A stretch of DNA of 64,000 bases, taken from contig OZ038488.1 of the NCBI GenBank assembly GCA_964036315.1, forward strand, positions 67,199,842 through 67,263,841, in the 5' to 3' direction. The translations under genes and the position numbers were made by a program. The DNA is from Acanthosepion esculentum. Lineage: Eukaryota > Mollusca > Cephalopoda > Sepiida > Sepiidae. Under the pieces are notes generated by a model. It did no database searches. It saw only the letters and a list, made by a program, of their open reading frames with translations, and had not been told where the DNA came from. This document shows, piece after piece, positions 61,163 to 64,000 of the stretch (position 1 is the stretch's first letter; each line of letters starts with the position of its first letter).

Positions 61163-61167
<5 letters not shown>
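60716..61167 (-). mobile_element. Long SINE-like element with Ser/Leu-type tRNA head
   Basis: The reverse complement opens TGGCTGAGTGGTCTAAGGCG (A box) and has GCACCGAGTTCAAATCCTGG (B box), typical of class II (Ser/Leu) tRNAs. About 370 bases of GC-richer body follow and end GGTGTCCTCGATATCGAGTG. It lies between the two direct repeats and is bounded by (AT)n on both sides. It differs from the other SINEs in head and body. It is not an intact tRNA gene. Confidence 0.7.

Positions 61168-61231
<64 letters not shown>
61166..61231. repeat. (AT)n-(AC)n microsatellite
   Basis: About 22 AT units followed by about 11 CA units. Confidence 0.95.
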
Positions 61232-61232
<1 letters not shown>

Positions 61233-61240
61233 GAGTTAAA

Positions 61241-61325
61241 AAGAAAAGGAAATCCCTTGTATAAATGCAAGAAAACTATAAAAAAAAGCTTAATTGCAGT
61301 ACCTTGTCAGCTGTCTTTAATTTTA
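61241..61325 (+). repeat. Direct repeat, right copy
   Basis: See 60591-60670; a few substitutions and five extra A residues distinguish it. Confidence 0.88.
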
Positions 61326-63038
61326 TATATAATTCAATTTTTTAAAAAAATCAATTTTGTCAAAAAAAACCCAAAAAAAAAACATTAAATCGATGAAAAA
61401 GTGTTTAATACAATTTTCAAATCTGTATTAAATGTGTTTGTAAAGTTAAACATCCAGTCTCTTTGTATGAATTTCTAACCAATTGCAAATTACACTCCAC
61501 GTGTCCTTCCTCTTTTGGGCTTAGTGAGCACCATCATCTGTACTTTAAGAAAACTTACTCTTCACTTTTCATGGGCTTCTCTAAATTATGCAGTAATCTT
61601 CTTCTAATCCGCTGCCTTAAACATTGGGTACCTTCACAAAATCTGATTCTCACCTACTACTTCTTCCAAAAGAAAAATACTGCAGTCTAATGTTCTTAAA
61701 AGTGTGGAGTGACATTTCTTGCTGTCTTAATTTACTCCTTTTCTTGACCTGTTGAGAATCTAGCTGTAACAGACCCCACCCCTATTTATTTAGTTTTCAA
61801 CTGCATAACTGCAACTCTAAATACTTAAACCTTTGCTTGATATCTTGAATAAAGTGAATACTTAAGTTATTTTCCCCCCCGCCATGCTTTCATCACTGAT
61901 AGCCAAACCCTGTTCTAAGTGCTTAACTTTACCATCATTAGACACCAGAACATTTCCAGGGAAAATTCCTCTGACTGTAAATTAATTTTTATGGCAGCCT
62001 TTAGGGAACGGGGCTTTCACATGGGATTATATTTGAAAGCCAAGAACTACTATATTTTGTTTTTATCAGTCCAAGTTAATCTGTCAATGAAAGTTGTCTA
62101 AAACAACAAAAATTCAAAATTTAATAGCACGGGGGCTTTCAAATTTAACTCCTTGATCTAGCAATTCTGTTTATGGGGAAAACATTTTTTTTAATACTAT
62201 TTTAGAGAAATAACTTGCAAAACTTAAAGAAACATAAACAAGCAGTTCCTGCCCCATATTTACTAACTATTAACAAGGTTGTGACACGTGGATTACTTAC
62301 TAATTTTTGCTAACTGACACCAAAATAAGTTACAATCTTATTCAAGAAACGTGAAAAGTTGTTGACTATTTTAAACTTGCAGTGCATCTGTCTTAAGCCT
62401 TAAAAAAACAAAACAAAAAAAAACTTGGTTGAATAACTTCTGTCTGGGTGATTTCTTTATAGGTTTAGTTTTCAAAGAAAGGATTCATTGTAGTCTTCAT
62501 TTTTGAACTTTCGGCTTTCACTAAAAATGCCAGGTACTGGTAACAATGAGATTTGGATAAAACAAAAATAATAGAAAAAAAAAACACATATGCATATGTT
62601 GTATATTTGTGCTTTCGTAAAATGAACTAGCCTTTAATTTGCCACTAGCAATTGAAGGCATTCTTATGGATATTTACTATAGACAAACTTACATTTGTCT
62701 TATTGTTTTTGGTTTCTATATTTTTAGGTTAGAGATGCATCTGCATACACACACATATTTGTCTAGGGTGTGTGTAAAGGATAAGAATTCATTTATTCGT
62801 TTAGCAAATATAATTAACTATCAATTTGAACATAGCATTCCAGATTCTTTACATGTAGAGCAAAACTTACTATTCTTTGAAGGGTGTAATTCCAAAAGCA
62901 ACCTTGACTCTAAATCTGTACTCTTGCCCCTCTAATGTGTGTGGCTGGAGTCAAATAAAGTACAAGTATTTGATGGTGGTGATGTTGGGGGTCTCTAAAT
63001 TTAAAAAAAAAAATTTTTTTTCTTCCTAAAAAGATAAA

Positions 63039-63330
63039 GGCTTACGACCATATCTTGTTGAAACACCAGTTTGCAGACAATTACTGGTTAAGCAACATCA
63101 AGCCTGGTCAGTACCTAGACGGGGGACTGCTTGGGAATACCAGGAGCTGTAAGCTTTGATGTGTAGCTGCTATAATGGATAATGGCTTGGAATTGTTAAG
63201 TGCCGACTTCCAATTCCAGTCAGGTTCGTTATATTCACATGCCCAAATACCCTTGAGAAAGGTATAAAGATACCTCTTCTCTCCCCATCTATGGGTTAAT
63301 TAGTAAGATTTGTATCTCTAAATCATTCTC
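63039..63330 (+). mobile_element. Composite 5S-tRNA SINE (copy 2)
   Basis: Head GGCTTACGACCATATCTTGT, TGGTTAAGCAACATCAAGCC, TGGTCAGTACCTAGACGGGG and GGAATACCAGGAGCTGTAAG is 5S-derived nearly end to end. Then come GCTGCTATAATGGATAATGG (A-box region), TTCCAATTCCAGTCAGG (B-box region) and the central GAGAAAGGTATAAAGATACC...CCCATCTATGGGTTAATTAG. Same order as 6451-6807. Confidence 0.85.
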
Positions 63331-64000
63331 CAAAAGAACAAATATAATTCTTACAATCTAAAAATATTTTCTGACTTTAATAACATCCAAAAGGTCGATA
63401 AGCCATAAAAAATTAATCTATCAAAAGGATAATAAGGATTCCCTGTAACTATTTATTCAACAGGAAACAAAATTAATCTTGCTTCTTGAATAAATGCCAG
63501 GTTCAAATAAAATATAAGGAGTGAGGGTTCTAATCAAAAATTTTAATAAGCATATGCCATCCCTATATATTTGAGGAAATAGTAATTTTTTTATTCTCTA
63601 TTACCTCTTGAATAAACAATGGGAAAGGATATGCTTTTTAAACTTTGAAAATGTCACCCCCTCCTGCAAGCACTTTATTTGCTCCCCCCACCCACTTTAT
63701 TCAAGAGGAAAGATGTTCTGTTTTGCTTGAGAATGAAAAATCTAGAAGAGCATAAGTTGTTGGCTAATAAGTTAACAAGAAATCTTAAAACCGTATAGAT
63801 TTTTGAAACTTAGAAATTTGAATCTGGAAATTGAACAAATTTTCCCAACATACCCGTTACTGAAATACTGGGTTAAAAAAAAAAATTCTCTACGCTAAGT
63901 TAACACGATTGTCCTGTTTATGCTCACCCCCAGCCTCTTGAACAGGGGCATAGGTTTAGCCCCCTGGTTTAGAATTGTGTCTCCAGTTTCTTTTAAAGTC

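Larger units (their letters stand above)
20612..64000 (+). other. TPM: Tropomyosin gene, partial (3' end outside window)
   Basis: Eight coding exons or exon versions on the + strand belong to one tropomyosin gene: 1b, 3, 4a, 4b, 4c, 4d, 5a and 5b. Tropomyosin is a parallel two-stranded coiled coil that polymerises head to tail along actin filaments and controls myosin and other actin-binding proteins. Exon lengths (134, 118, 71 bp) and phases (exon 3 starts in phase 0 and leaves two bases; exon 4 starts with one base and ends in phase 0; exon 5 starts in phase 0 and leaves two bases) are the standard animal arrangement. Exons 6 to 9 are not seen before the right edge, so the gene is truncated by the window. 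Exons 1a and 2 of a long muscle isoform were not found and would be expected upstream. Confidence 0.95.
55768..64000 (+). other. Start of intron 5; no further exon seen
   Basis: From the exon 5b donor to the window edge no tropomyosin exon 6-9 pattern was found. The stretch holds an AT-rich hairpin (56201-56269), a SINE-like unit (57365-57700), (AT)n tracts, a duplicated block flanking a tRNA-headed repeat (60591-61325), and a composite 5S-tRNA SINE (63039-63330). About 57.7-60.5 kb and 61.4-63.0 kb look like ordinary AT-rich intron. Confidence 0.8.

Noticed and set aside
61080..61167. Functional tRNA-Ser/Leu gene (- strand)
   Set aside because: Box A and B are good, but a full cloverleaf with acceptor stem is not evident and a SINE-like body follows.

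Overview
The window is eukaryotic and AT-rich, with long introns, many (AT)n, (CA)n and GATA microsatellites, tRNA- and 5S-derived SINEs, and decayed LINE and mariner-like relics. Only one gene can be supported: a tropomyosin gene on the + strand. Its exon sizes (134, 118 and 71 bp) and exon phases are the classic animal tropomyosin ones. The protein wording fits an invertebrate, lophotrochozoan type. Introns of 7 to 15 kb and the SINE load suggest a mollusc, probably a coleoid cephalopod; the species call is an inference.

Layout. Positions 1-20.5 kb contain no exon I can recognise, only repeats and low-complexity DNA; this is upstream flank, or an intron of a long isoform whose first exons lie outside the window. 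An alternative short-isoform first exon (exon 1b) starts at 20612. A 15.2 kb intron full of transposon debris follows, then constitutive exon 3 (35973-36106). An 11.3 kb intron leads to four tandem versions of exon 4 (4a-4d, 47369-48597). A 7 kb intron leads to two versions of exon 5 (5a 55553-55623, 5b 55697-55767). No exon 6 or later exon is seen before the window ends, so the gene is cut off on the right.

How it works together. Every exon 4 copy is 118 bp with the same phase, and both exon 5 copies are 71 bp with the same phase. Neither length is a multiple of three, so a frame-preserving mRNA would normally take one copy from each cluster. The two clusters encode neighbouring coiled-coil stretches that correspond roughly to actin-binding periods 4 and 5. 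With the four and two versions seen here, up to eight internal variants are possible. The four exon 4 copies keep most core (a/d) heptad positions, including the unusual core aspartate equivalent to Asp137 of muscle tropomyosin, while surface residues differ widely. These clusters are the most interesting part of the window.

The repeat landscape is also informative. A composite SINE fuses a near-complete 5S rRNA head to a tRNA-like unit (6451-6807, again at about 63039-63330). Several SINEs with different heads share a similar central block. Some insertions have clear target-site duplications, one of them splitting a LINE remnant. Several short inverted-repeat (MITE-like) elements are present.
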